Below, one piece after another: positions 1 through 6,926 of a stretch of DNA of 12,885 bases. The stretch's first letter is position 1, and each line of letters opens with the position of its first letter. Source of the DNA: CBDHHC01 sp050633205 (lineage in GTDB: Bacteria > Pseudomonadota > Alphaproteobacteria > Rhizobiales > CBDHHC01); assembly GCA_050633205.1 (NCBI GenBank), contig JBOEGA010000151.1, positions 1 through 12,885 of the forward strand, written 5' to 3'. The notes beneath the pieces are model-generated. The model saw only the letters and a program-made list of their open reading frames with translations. It was not told where the DNA came from and did not search any database. The position numbers were made by a program, and so were the translations under genes.

Positions 1-621
1 GAAAGGTCCATCCCATCATCCCGCAATTTTTATCGGCCCCCCCCCCCAACTAACCGCAACACACTAGTCTCACCCCGTAAAAATATGTGGGACCCAGTAA
101 ACACCGCACTTGATGACTGATAGTTGGTTGCCACATATTCACTTTCTCAACAAAGAACAAAAAACTAATCCCCCATCTCCGCTATCATGCCCCCATCCTG
201 CAAACGCAATCCACGTAATTCATCCGTAATTCTCCGTGGGTCAGACGGAAACTGGATGTGACGATACGTGACCCCAGCGTGAATCCAGGTGAATAGCTGG
301 TGGTCATTTACTCAAGAAACGTTCGGGAAAATTGCCCTCCAAGACAGAGGTATATTTAAAAAGGATTGTATCCCTGCTTCCTAACTGGCTGAAAAACAAT
401 CATATACAATTTTCCGACCACAAAAATTATCCCCCACCCGGAACCCTGTGATAAGCTGTTCCCAGGCGACATCCTGCTCAGGCTCCTTGAAATAGCAGGA
501 TTCTTGCAGATTAAATGAAACCACCTCAAAACCTGATCCAAAACGTCGCAACTTGACATATCCGAAGGATTGGCAGACATTCTCGAGCGGAATTTAATAC
601 TAACGACTAGGAACCCCACAC
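1..621. other. Gene-poor region upstream of mdh
   Basis: No convincing gene is visible in these 621 bases. A leftward 91-codon open frame covering 356-631 has no recognisable motif and overlaps the mdh start, so it was not accepted. The stretch holds a run of 11 C at 37-47, two close copies of CGTAATTC at 214-221 and 225-232, and a bulged inverted repeat (ACCCCAGC at 271-278 against GCTGGTGGT at 296-304) that could be an RNA hairpin. A candidate mdh promoter lies near its right end. Some of it may be the decayed edge or the untranslated tail of a neighbouring unit outside the window; that is inference. Confidence 0.5.
553..581 (+). promoter_or_regulatory. Candidate sigma-70 promoter for mdh
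   Basis: A perfect TTGACA hexamer at 553-558 is followed after 17 bases by GACATT (576-581), a weak -10 that keeps the important A at position 2 and T at position 6. Transcription would start near 588, leaving a leader of about 34 bases before the mdh ATG at 622. An AGGA ribosome-binding site lies at 609-612. The -35 is strong; the -10 is doubtful. Confidence 0.4.
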
Positions 622-1602
622 ATGAAATCACCAGTTCGTATTGCTGTTACCGGCGCGGCCGGGCAGATTGGTTATGCCCTATTATTTCGTTTGGCTTCTG
701 GCGCTATGCTTGGCCCGGATCAGCCAGTAATCCTGCAGCTTCTGGAAATCACTCCGGCTTTGGGCGCATTGAATGGCGTTGTTATGGAACTTAATGACTG
801 TGCGTTTCCTCTGCTGCACGGCATAGTTGCAACGGATAAAGCTGAAGAAGCATTTAAAGATGCAGATTTTGCTTACCTTGTTGGTTCAATGCCTCGTAAA
901 GATGGCATGGAGCGTAAAGATCTTCTTTCCGCAAATGGTGGTATTTTCGGTCCTCAGGGTAAAGCTCTGAACGCTGTGGCTTCCCGCGACGTAAAAGTTC
1001 TTGTTGTTGGCAATCCGGCTAACACAAATGCTTTGATCGCTCAGAAGAATGCACCTGACCTTGATCCAAAATGTTTCACTGCAATGGTACGCCTTGACCA
1101 TAACCGTGCTCTAAGCCAGCTTGCAGAAAAAACTGGGACTCACTCAACAGACATCAAACAGGTAACAATCTGGGGCAACCACTCTGCAACTCAGTACCCT
1201 GATCTGCACCAGGCAAGTATCAAGGGCGAAGCAGCTCTTAGCAAAGTTGAGCAAAGCTGGTACGAAGGAACTTATATTCCTGAAGTACAACAGCGTGGCG
1301 CTGCTATCATTAAAGCTCGTGGAGCATCAAGTGCGGCTTCTGCAGCGTCTGCAGCAATCGATCACATGCGTGACTGGGCACTTGGAACGACTGAAGGTGA
1401 CTGGGTCTCAATGGCTATTCCTTCAGACGGATCATACGGCATTGAGCCAGGCGTGATTTACGGTTACCCGGTAACATGTAAAGACGGCAAATACGAAATC
1501 GTTCAGGGTCTTGAAATCAACGAATTCTCAAGAGCCCGCATGGACGCAACGGACAAAGAGCTGCGCGAAGAGCGTGCTGCAGTTGAAGACCTTCTGGGTT
1601 AA
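622..1602 (+). CDS. mdh: Malate dehydrogenase (NAD-type)
   Basis: This enzyme interconverts malate and oxaloacetate with NAD(H) in the cytoplasmic TCA cycle. The 326-residue product has the usual length. Visible motifs are the nucleotide-binding glycine loop GAAGQIG at residues 11-17, an acidic residue (E42) ending the second strand as expected for NAD preference, the mobile-loop arginines R92 and R98, NPANTNA at 131-137, and the catalytic pair in RLDHNRA (D159) and GNHSATQYPD (H187). The sequence is of the malate dehydrogenase group typical of Legionella, Xanthomonas, actinobacteria and eukaryotic cytosol, rather than the lactate-dehydrogenase-like form usual in Alphaproteobacteria. The ATG start has AGGA nine bases upstream. 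The gene stands alone: noncoding DNA lies upstream and a hairpin with a convergent gene downstream. Function is secure; the subgroup statement rests on motif memory. Confidence 0.96.
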   Translation: MKSPVRIAVTGAAGQIGYALLFRLASGAMLGPDQPVILQLLEITPALGALNGVVMELNDCAFPLLHGIVATDKAEEAFKDADFAYLVGSMPRKDGMERKDLLSANGGIFGPQGKALNAVASRDVKVLVVGNPANTNALIAQKNAPDLDPKCFTAMVRLDHNRALSQLAEKTGTHSTDIKQVTIWGNHSATQYPDLHQASIKGEAALSKVEQSWYEGTYIPEVQQRGAAIIKARGASSAASAASAAIDHMRDWALGTTEGDWVSMAIPSDGSYGIEPGVIYGYPVTCKDGKYEIVQGLEINEFSRARMDATDKELREERAAVEDLLG

Positions 1603-1612
1603 TTCAATTCAG

Positions 1613-1638
1613 CCAGACCGGGTTTCGGCTCGGTCTGG
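1613..1638 (+). terminator. Hairpin between convergent mdh and Mpo1-like gene
   Basis: CCAGACCG at 1613-1620 pairs perfectly with CGGTCTGG at 1631-1638 across a 10-base loop. It begins 10 bases after the mdh stop and ends three bases before the stop of the convergent gene, so it could serve both. The plus-strand tail (TTCCTACCATTT) is only weakly T-rich, so termination efficiency is uncertain. Confidence 0.65.
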
Positions 1639-1641
1639 TTC

Positions 1642-1956
1642 CTACCATTTCACTTTGCCGGTCAGCATATCCTTGAACATGACCCAGTCACCCAACAGGC
1701 TCCAGACAGGGTATTTAAACGTGGCAGGCTTGTTCTTCTCATAAAAGAAATGCCCGACCCACGCAAAGCCGTAGCCAACCACTGGAACCGCCAGAAGAAG
1801 TAACCAGCTCCCCGTAACAAGAATATAGGCAAGCAGAATTAGTACCAGCGCACTGCCCACAAAATGCAGACGGCGGCAGGTGCTGTCCCGGTGTTCTTCC
1901 AGATAATACGGATAAAATTCGGAGAATGTAGTAAATTCATTGGAAACTTTATTCAC
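1642..1956 (-). CDS. Mpo1-like (DUF962) membrane protein
   Basis: This is a small integral membrane protein of the DUF962/Mpo1 family. Yeast Mpo1 is an iron-dependent dioxygenase in 2-hydroxy fatty acid breakdown; the bacterial role is not established. The 104 residues show the family signature in order: FYPYYLEEHRD (H22), CRRLHFVG (H31), two hydrophobic segments at about 35-48 and 51-66, then GFAWVGHFFYEKNKPATF (H69) and YPVWSLLGDW. The spaced histidines fit metal ligands. An upstream in-frame start at 2103 would add 49 residues with no family similarity; the GTG at 1956 was chosen because AGGGAG sits eight bases before it and the resulting length matches short bacterial members. It converges on mdh across a shared hairpin. 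Confidence 0.85.
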   Translation of the reverse strand: MNKVSNEFTTFSEFYPYYLEEHRDSTCRRLHFVGSALVLILLAYILVTGSWLLLLAVPVVGYGFAWVGHFFYEKNKPATFKYPVWSLLGDWVMFKDMLTGKVKW

Positions 1957-2287
1957 GTGCTTTCTCCCTGCTTTATACTTGAGATTTATTTGCTCTATAT
2001 CAGCACTTTTCTGTAAAGGAATAAATACTCCTCTTGAATAACTCCTTATCTTCTCATAAAGGCAGAACCTGATAGCTGTATTCTGGCCTTGATCCTCCGG
2101 CATACCCGGATAGTTGCCTTTCCTGCTTCATTATTTTGAGGGATAGTATTTCCATTTTCCGGAGATATTTAATAAGTATATCCTCAGTAGTGTTCATCTA
2201 TGGATAGAGATTTAACTATATATTAACCATATTATTATTAGCTTGCTTCTGTTTCACTTTGTGTTTTGTGTTAGGTTGAAGCAAGTC
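1957..2287. other. AT-rich divergent intergenic region
   Basis: This gap separates the leftward Mpo1-like gene from the rightward rlpA and should hold promoters for both. It is strongly AT-rich from about 2140 to 2240. A short inverted repeat, TATGG (2199-2203) against CCATA (2227-2231), flanks an almost pure TTAA/TATA core. No full -35/-10 pair with normal spacing was found. The left 147 bases are open in the Mpo1 frame but look untranslated. Confidence 0.45.
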
Positions 2288-3259
2288 ATGTATCGCGTTT
2301 TTCTTGAAAAAAGCAGTGTTTTCTCTGCTTTTAAATCTCTCATTGCAGTTGTTCTTGCAGGCCTGCTTGTCGCTGGCTGCTCATGGTCCAATTTTGGTTT
2401 TAAAAGCAGTTCAACCAGGTTGAGTCCAAAAGTGGTGGAGTATGGACAGCCAGTCCCTAAAGGTGGTGGCGTCTATAAAGTCGGAAAGCCCTACAAGATA
2501 GGTTCACAATGGTATCGCCCCCGTGAGGAGCCCGATTACGATGAAGTCGGCGTTGCATCATGGTACGGACATCTGTTCCACGGCCGCTACACAGCCAATC
2601 GTGAAATATACGATATGGACGCCCTCACAGCAGCTCATCCAACATTGCCATTACCAAGTTATGTACGGGTAACAAACCGCAGTAACGGGCGCTCTCTGGT
2701 CCTGAGAGTGAATGATCGTGGCCCTTATGCAAATGACAGAATTATTGATTTGTCCAGAAAAGCGGCAAGGCTTCTGGGAATGGAGAAAAGCGGAACCGCG
2801 CCCGTCCGTGTAACCTACCTTCGCAGGGCGCCTTTGAATGGCAATGACAGCTATGAGCACAGATATCTGGCACAACAGAGCTGGGCAAACCCCGGCAGAC
2901 GTTATTCCAGCCGTCGCCGTCCAAATCGCAGATATGCAAGCCGACAGAGTTACCGCTATGACAGGATCACGACCGGAGGCGTGGAAAGAAAACGTAGAGC
3001 CAGGAAAAAAACTCGCCACCGCAAGCGTAAGAGAGGTTACGTGGTGCAGGCAGGCGTATTCCAGAGCAGATGGAACGCAAATCGCGCCCGTGGTCGCATG
3101 TCCAGATATGGCCGCACATTCATTGAATCTCATAAAACCCGTCATTATCCGATTTATCGTGTAATGATGGGGCCTTACCGTAATCGTAACCAGGCAAAAC
3201 GCGCTGCAGGCAGAATAGCTCGTGCAGGCATATATGATGCGATTGTTATGAGGAACTGA
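2288..3259 (+). CDS. rlpA: RlpA-family septal lytic transglycosylase lipoprotein with SPOR domain
   Basis: RlpA cleaves glycan strands lacking stem peptides at the division septum. From the ATG at 2288 the protein has 323 residues: a signal sequence ending in a lipobox (LVAGC, lipidated C31), a double-psi beta-barrel at about 89-180 with GVASWYG, the E106/D109/H117 series and RVNDRGP (D143), a very basic Arg/Lys/Tyr-rich linker at about 190-250, and a C-terminal SPOR domain at about 251-323 (YVVQAGVF to the end) that binds denuded peptidoglycan. The frame is open to a TTG at 2243, but the ATG places the lipobox at a normal distance; its ribosome-binding site is weak. One oddity is TANRE where the family usually has TANGE. 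It leads the rlpA, carboxypeptidase, tmk series. Confidence 0.93.
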   Translation: MYRVFLEKSSVFSAFKSLIAVVLAGLLVAGCSWSNFGFKSSSTRLSPKVVEYGQPVPKGGGVYKVGKPYKIGSQWYRPREEPDYDEVGVASWYGHLFHGRYTANREIYDMDALTAAHPTLPLPSYVRVTNRSNGRSLVLRVNDRGPYANDRIIDLSRKAARLLGMEKSGTAPVRVTYLRRAPLNGNDSYEHRYLAQQSWANPGRRYSSRRRPNRRYASRQSYRYDRITTGGVERKRRARKKTRHRKRKRGYVVQAGVFQSRWNANRARGRMSRYGRTFIESHKTRHYPIYRVMMGPYRNRNQAKRAAGRIARAGIYDAIVMRN

Positions 3260-3433
3260 TCTGGGAGGATTTAGACTGCCGTAGTGCCATATCTCTTGGG
3301 GAAAACCACAGGCCGGAGACTTAATTCTTCTATAAGGCCGGAAAAGCAGCCTGTTGCGGTTGATTTTTACAGCGAAGCATTGTTACTAATTAACTAGCTT
3401 TGTTGGGGTTTCACAGGGGACGTGCAGCTAAAA

Positions 3434-4627
3434 ATGACCAAAATAAACCACGTCAATAGAATAAAAACTTTCAGTACCATAGGCTTCGCTTTGATTTTTG
3501 CATTTCTGTCATCAGTTACAGGTGCAGAAGCACGTGAATTTAAGACCAAAGCAAAATACGCTGTCCTTATGGATGCAGCCACAGGATCTGTACTTTTCGA
3601 AGCAAACGCAGACGAATTGATACCGCCCGCCAGTATGAGCAAGCTGATGACCGTGGCAATTATTTTTGAAGCCCTGAAAAAAGGCAAGCTTAAGCTGACA
3701 GACGAAATCTTTATCAGTGAAAATGCCTGGCGGAACGGTGGCGCACCATCTGGCACCTCAGCGATGTTTGCAAGCATAAATTCAAAGGTGGCCCTTGAGG
3801 ATATCCTCCGTGGTATTATCGTGCAGTCAGGAAATGATGGCTGTATAGCAATCGCCGAGCATATGTCCGGGTCCGAAGCCAGTTTTGCAGAAAGAATGAC
3901 GGCTTATGCCAGAGCGCATGGCCTGCCGCTTTCTACCTTCAAAAATGCAACAGGACTTCCAGCCGATGGCCATCTGATGACCGCCCGTGAAATAGGAATA
4001 TTGTCTCTGCATATTATTGAAGAATACCCGGAGCTGTACAAATATTTTGCTGAGAAGGAATTCAAATACAAGCGCTACCGTTTCTTCAATCGGAACCCGC
4101 TTATAGCGCGTGATAGCTCGGTAGATGGCCTGAAAACAGGGTATACAAAAGAGGCAGGTTTTGGCCTTGCAGTATCTGCAAAACGTGTTGATCGCCGCCT
4201 TGTTGCCGTGGTTGCAGGGCTTAAGTCCAAAAGAGAACGTGCCTCAGAAGCAAAGCGCCTCATTGAATGGGGCTTCGGCAGCTTTAAAAAAGTCAAACTT
4301 TACGATGAAAATGAAGTGGTAACCAGCCTGCGTGTATGGGGCGGTTCCAAAAGTTATGTCAAAGTCATTGGCGAGAATGGGGTACAGATTTACCTGCCAA
4401 GAGAAGGCAGTAAAAAACTCAGATCCTCAGTCGTGTACAAGGGCCCTCTGAAACCACCGATAAAAAAGGGGGATCAGGTTGCTGTTTTTCGGATTATAAC
4501 TGATACCGGGGCGACCAGTGAAGCACCGCTATTTGCATCAGAAGATGTCGAGAAAAGCGGCTTTATCTGGAGAGGCTTTGATTCATTATTCTTCCTGGCC
4601 TTTGGCTGGGCTTATTACGCGTTATAA
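3434..4627 (+). CDS. dacC: D-alanyl-D-alanine carboxypeptidase (PBP5/6 family)
   Basis: This low-molecular-weight penicillin-binding protein removes the terminal D-alanine from peptidoglycan pentapeptides in the periplasm. In the 397-residue form from ATG 3434 there is a signal peptide with likely cleavage after AEA (about residue 33), then the three active-site motifs: SMSK (S67 nucleophile, K70), SGN at 132-134 and KTG at 234-236. The C-terminal PBP5-type beta domain follows from about 280, and the end (FDSLFFLAFGWAYYAL) is hydrophobic and may anchor the protein to the membrane. A GTG at 3422 is an alternative start, but the AGGGGA at 3415-3420 lies almost against it and better suits the ATG. 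The gene lies between rlpA and tmk; the dacA/dacC/dacD subtype is not resolved. Confidence 0.94.
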   Translation: MTKINHVNRIKTFSTIGFALIFAFLSSVTGAEAREFKTKAKYAVLMDAATGSVLFEANADELIPPASMSKLMTVAIIFEALKKGKLKLTDEIFISENAWRNGGAPSGTSAMFASINSKVALEDILRGIIVQSGNDGCIAIAEHMSGSEASFAERMTAYARAHGLPLSTFKNATGLPADGHLMTAREIGILSLHIIEEYPELYKYFAEKEFKYKRYRFFNRNPLIARDSSVDGLKTGYTKEAGFGLAVSAKRVDRRLVAVVAGLKSKRERASEAKRLIEWGFGSFKKVKLYDENEVVTSLRVWGGSKSYVKVIGENGVQIYLPREGSKKLRSSVVYKGPLKPPIKKGDQVAVFRIITDTGATSEAPLFASEDVEKSGFIWRGFDSLFFLAFGWAYYAL

Positions 4628-4645
4628 TCTTAAAGGTAAATCACT

Positions 4646-5293
4646 ATGCCTACAGGACAATTCATTACATTTGAAGGTGGTGAAGGCACGGGTAAAAGTA
4701 CTCAGGCCCAGCATCTGGCCAGACGCCTGAATAAAAAAGGCATACACGTTATGGTAACGCGCGAGCCAGGCGGTTCTCAGCGTGCCGAGCAGATCCGTGA
4801 AGTGCTGCTGAATGGTGTTGATGAAAAGCTTGGTCCGCTGGCTGAAGCTCTGTTATTCTCCGCCGCCCGTGATGATCATATGACCAAAATTATCCGTCCT
4901 GCACTCAGGGCCGGAAGCTGGATAATCTGCGATCGCTTTACTGATTCAACCCGCGTTTATCAGGGCGTTGGCGGTGGTGTTTCTGAAGAGGTTCTGGAGT
5001 CTCTGGAAGATCTTGTCGTTGGTAATGTCAGGCCTCAGTTAACCATAATCCTTGACATCCCTGCTGAACAGGGCCTGGCAAGAGCAAAGGCAAGGCGTTC
5101 CGAGGGTGAAGCCGCAGATCGTTTTGAAGTTATGGATGTAAATTTTCATAACACGCTTCGCAGCGCTTTTCTGAATATTGCTGACAAGGAGCCCGACCGT
5201 TGTATTGTCGTTGATGCAAGTGGTACAGAAGCTCATGTTGCAGATCAAATCTGGAGCATCGTAAAGAAAAAATTCGAGCTGAATATGGAATAA
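4646..5293 (+). CDS. tmk: Thymidylate kinase
   Basis: Tmk phosphorylates dTMP to dTDP with ATP in the cytoplasm, an essential step to dTTP. The 215 residues match the family length. Motifs include the P-loop GGEGTGKST at 11-19, the TREPGG substrate loop at 38-43, the DR motif at 96-97 followed by STRVYQG at 101-107, and a lid region with KARRSEGEAADRFE at 148-161. The arginine-bearing lid is like that of the E. coli-type enzymes. AAAGG lies nine bases before the ATG. It starts 18 bases after the carboxypeptidase stop, so the two are probably co-transcribed. In many Alphaproteobacteria holB follows directly; here it does not. Confidence 0.97.
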   Translation: MPTGQFITFEGGEGTGKSTQAQHLARRLNKKGIHVMVTREPGGSQRAEQIREVLLNGVDEKLGPLAEALLFSAARDDHMTKIIRPALRAGSWIICDRFTDSTRVYQGVGGGVSEEVLESLEDLVVGNVRPQLTIILDIPAEQGLARAKARRSEGEAADRFEVMDVNFHNTLRSAFLNIADKEPDRCIVVDASGTEAHVADQIWSIVKKKFELNME

Positions 5294-5335
5294 TCCGGCC
5301 TGTAGCTCACTATTTCTCAGTATTTTTCAGATAGC

Positions 5336-5360
5336 AATTCCGTGAATACATCACGGAATT
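5336..5360 (+). terminator. Perfect 10-bp hairpin after tmk
   Basis: AATTCCGTGA at 5336-5345 pairs exactly with TCACGGAATT at 5351-5360 around the loop ATACA. It lies 43 bases after the tmk stop, where the rlpA-dacC-tmk transcript would be expected to end. No T-run follows on either strand, so it may be a 3' stabilising structure or a protein-binding dyad instead of an intrinsic terminator. Confidence 0.45.
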
Positions 5361-5433
5361 TAACCTCTCCCTCAGGTCCGAAGTAGCCTATCTTCCTGAT
5401 TTTACCTGCCTTTTATCCCCCAATTCCAGAGCT

Positions 5434-5478
5434 TTGACACTAAAGTGGCAGGTATAATTGTTGTATTGACTTTATAAT
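5434..5478 (+). promoter_or_regulatory. Promoter-like cluster upstream of the GAF-repeat gene
   Basis: TTGACA occurs at 5434-5439 and two perfect TATAAT hexamers at 5453-5458 and 5473-5478. The first pair is separated by only 13 bases and the second -10 has no good -35 at 16-18 bases, so no standard sigma-70 promoter can be drawn. A near-perfect dyad, TGACACTAAAGTGGCA (5435-5450), covers the space between the first pair and could be an operator. The region is the likely source of the GAF-gene transcript, but the exact start is open. Confidence 0.35.
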
Positions 5479-5560
5479 GATGTGCACTGCAACATTAGTA
5501 GGGTTGTACGGCAATCTATTGATTATTATCCATAAGTAAATTGATTTGAGAGATTCTCTA

Positions 5561-5596
5561 ATGAGACTTGTTTTTGCTGTTATCTGTATGGGTTAA
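5561..5596 (+). CDS. Possible 11-codon leader ORF
   Basis: An ATG at 5561 opens an 11-codon frame (MRLVFAVICMG) ending in TAA two bases before the ATG of the GAF-repeat gene. A GAGAG sequence lies 8-12 bases upstream of it. The GAF gene itself has no clear ribosome-binding site, so translation of the small frame could feed ribosomes to it by reinitiation. This is an inference from position only; chance is quite possible. Confidence 0.15.
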   Translation: MRLVFAVICMG

Positions 5597-5598
5597 AA

Positions 5599-6567
5599 AT
5601 GTTTAAAAACAACTTCATTAAAGCTATTGAAATCTGGCGTCCTGTAGATGGCGTCCAGGTCAGTGCGGCTTATAATAAGGTTGGTATGTTTTTGGAGTTG
5701 GCCGACAGTTATTATCAGGATGCTGATGAATTTAGAGATATTAGCAGCAATCATAAGGTCTTTTTCAATGAAGGACTGGTAGGGCAGGCCTGGGCCGAGG
5801 GGCGCCCGAAATTATTGCATAACCTCCAGTCCAGTGATTGCATTCGCGGGCAGGCCGCTGTAAAAGCTGGCTTTAATTGTACACTTGCAATCCCCTTATT
5901 TGCGGGCGAATCCATAGCATCTGTGGTGACATTATTTTGTAGTGATGATGAGAGCTATGTTGGATCAGTTGAGCTGTGGCATAAACCCATTGGAACAAAT
6001 GAAATCTCCCTTGATGACGGATATTTTCAGACAGATTCTGCCTTTGAGGCTGAAAGTCGAAAAGTAAAGTTCATGCGTGGCTTTGGAATAGCCGGAATAG
6101 TATGGGGCACTCAACTTCCCTTTATTATGAATAATCTTGGCCGTAATAAGCGCTTCGTCAGAAGCGGAAGCGCAGCTCGTACTGGTTTGACACGTGGCAT
6201 GGGAATACCTTGCGGTCGCAAAACAGAAGATGAAGCCTGGGTTGTCACGCTTTTGTCTTCGCTGGATACGCCCATTGCAGACAGGTTTGAATATTGGGTG
6301 CCTCAGGATGATGGTCTGGTATTTTCAAATGGTGTATGTGCTCACGACAGAGAGCTGGTTGAGTATTATAGCAGTCATGCGATGCCTCTCGGAGCAGGAG
6401 CATTGGCTCAGGTCTGGCAAACAGGGATACCTACATTAAATACAGACCTTGCAGCTGAACCTGAAGTGATAGCAACCTCTGTAAAATCAGCAGGTCTGTC
6501 AATGCAGGTTGTGCTTCCGGTATATTGGGGAGAGAGAGTTAGCGCAGTAGCTGCGTGGTATTTATAG
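5599..6567 (+). CDS. Three-repeat GAF-like protein
   Basis: This is a cytoplasmic protein of 322 residues with no signal peptide, membrane segment or output domain. It consists of three GAF-like units in tandem, spaced 114 and 106 residues. Each opens with an aromatic E-x-W motif (IEIW at 10-13, VELW at 124-127, FEYW at 230-233). Next comes a G-rich stretch with a conserved W and a final P (GLVGQAWAEGRP 59-70, GIAGIVWGTQLP 163-174, ALAQVWQTGIP 268-278), then an A/T-G pair (KAGF 89-92, RTGL 194-197, SAGL 297-300) and a G-E or similar turn into a hydrophobic strand. GAF domains bind small ligands or mediate dimerisation; the ligand is unknown. The third unit ends with the protein, so it is slightly shorter. 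The start lacks a clear ribosome-binding site. A role as a sensor or scaffold is inference. Confidence 0.75.
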   Translation: MFKNNFIKAIEIWRPVDGVQVSAAYNKVGMFLELADSYYQDADEFRDISSNHKVFFNEGLVGQAWAEGRPKLLHNLQSSDCIRGQAAVKAGFNCTLAIPLFAGESIASVVTLFCSDDESYVGSVELWHKPIGTNEISLDDGYFQTDSAFEAESRKVKFMRGFGIAGIVWGTQLPFIMNNLGRNKRFVRSGSAARTGLTRGMGIPCGRKTEDEAWVVTLLSSLDTPIADRFEYWVPQDDGLVFSNGVCAHDRELVEYYSSHAMPLGAGALAQVWQTGIPTLNTDLAAEPEVIATSVKSAGLSMQVVLPVYWGERVSAVAAWYL

Positions 6568-6581
6568 TTTGATTGGAAGCA

Positions 6582-6869
6582 TCAACGGCCTGCAATTCTC
6601 CGCGCCTCAACTTCATACGGGTTATTACGATAACCAACTTTTATATTATAATATAGATACTTAATGCACATCAGCACAGGGCCCTCTCGTCTCATTTGGG
6701 CAATATGAACCAGCTCATGACGCCTTAATTTACGGTCATTAATCCAGTCTTCCAGCACATAAATTGAAAGCCACGGCATTGTAATGCCCACATAGCCATA
6801 TCGTTTCAAAAACCATTTGAAAGGACCATATGCAATTATAAACCTTGGCTTCAGATCTCTGTATCTCAT
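6582..6869 (-). CDS. Small HExxH-containing hypothetical protein
   Basis: This 95-residue protein is not assigned to a named family. It contains RHELVHIAQMRREG with the zinc-protease signature HELVH at 51-55, and about 30 residues later NPYEVEAR, whose E86 or E88 could provide a third metal ligand as in gluzincin-like proteins. A basic N-terminus and a W/Y/F-rich segment at about 18-45 precede the motif, and a hydrophobic stretch (VLMCIKYLYYNIKVGY, 65-80) lies between the two halves. There is no signal peptide. Similar short proteins with HELxHxxQ and a late FExEA motif are seen in other bacteria without known function. The ribosome-binding site is poor. It lies 57 bases downstream of the TorF-type gene on the same strand and converges on the GAF gene with a 14-base gap. 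Confidence 0.65.
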   Translation of the reverse strand: MRYRDLKPRFIIAYGPFKWFLKRYGYVGITMPWLSIYVLEDWINDRKLRRHELVHIAQMRREGPVLMCIKYLYYNIKVGYRNNPYEVEARRIAGR

Positions 6870-6926
6870 TAAGAAATAATAGCCGGAATTTGAGATAAAT
6901 TTAAGGGCAGTTTACACCTTTAACTA

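Noticed and set aside
356..631. Leftward 91-codon open frame upstream of mdh
   Set aside because: No recognisable motif, no good ribosome-binding site, and its start overlaps the mdh start; most likely chance.
1957..2103. N-terminal extension of the Mpo1-like protein
   Set aside because: The 49 extra residues do not resemble the family, and the GTG at 1956 has a good ribosome-binding site.
2651..3145. Long leftward open frame opposite rlpA
   Set aside because: Antisense shadow of the arginine-rich rlpA coding sequence; rlpA has clear domains throughout.
3310..3342. Direct repeat AGGCCGGA, 25 bases apart, between rlpA and the carboxypeptidase gene
   Set aside because: Only eight bases, with no further copies or promoter context; not enough to call a site.
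5446..5463. Sigma-54-like TGGCA...TTG
   Set aside because: The required GG-N10-GC spacing is not met.
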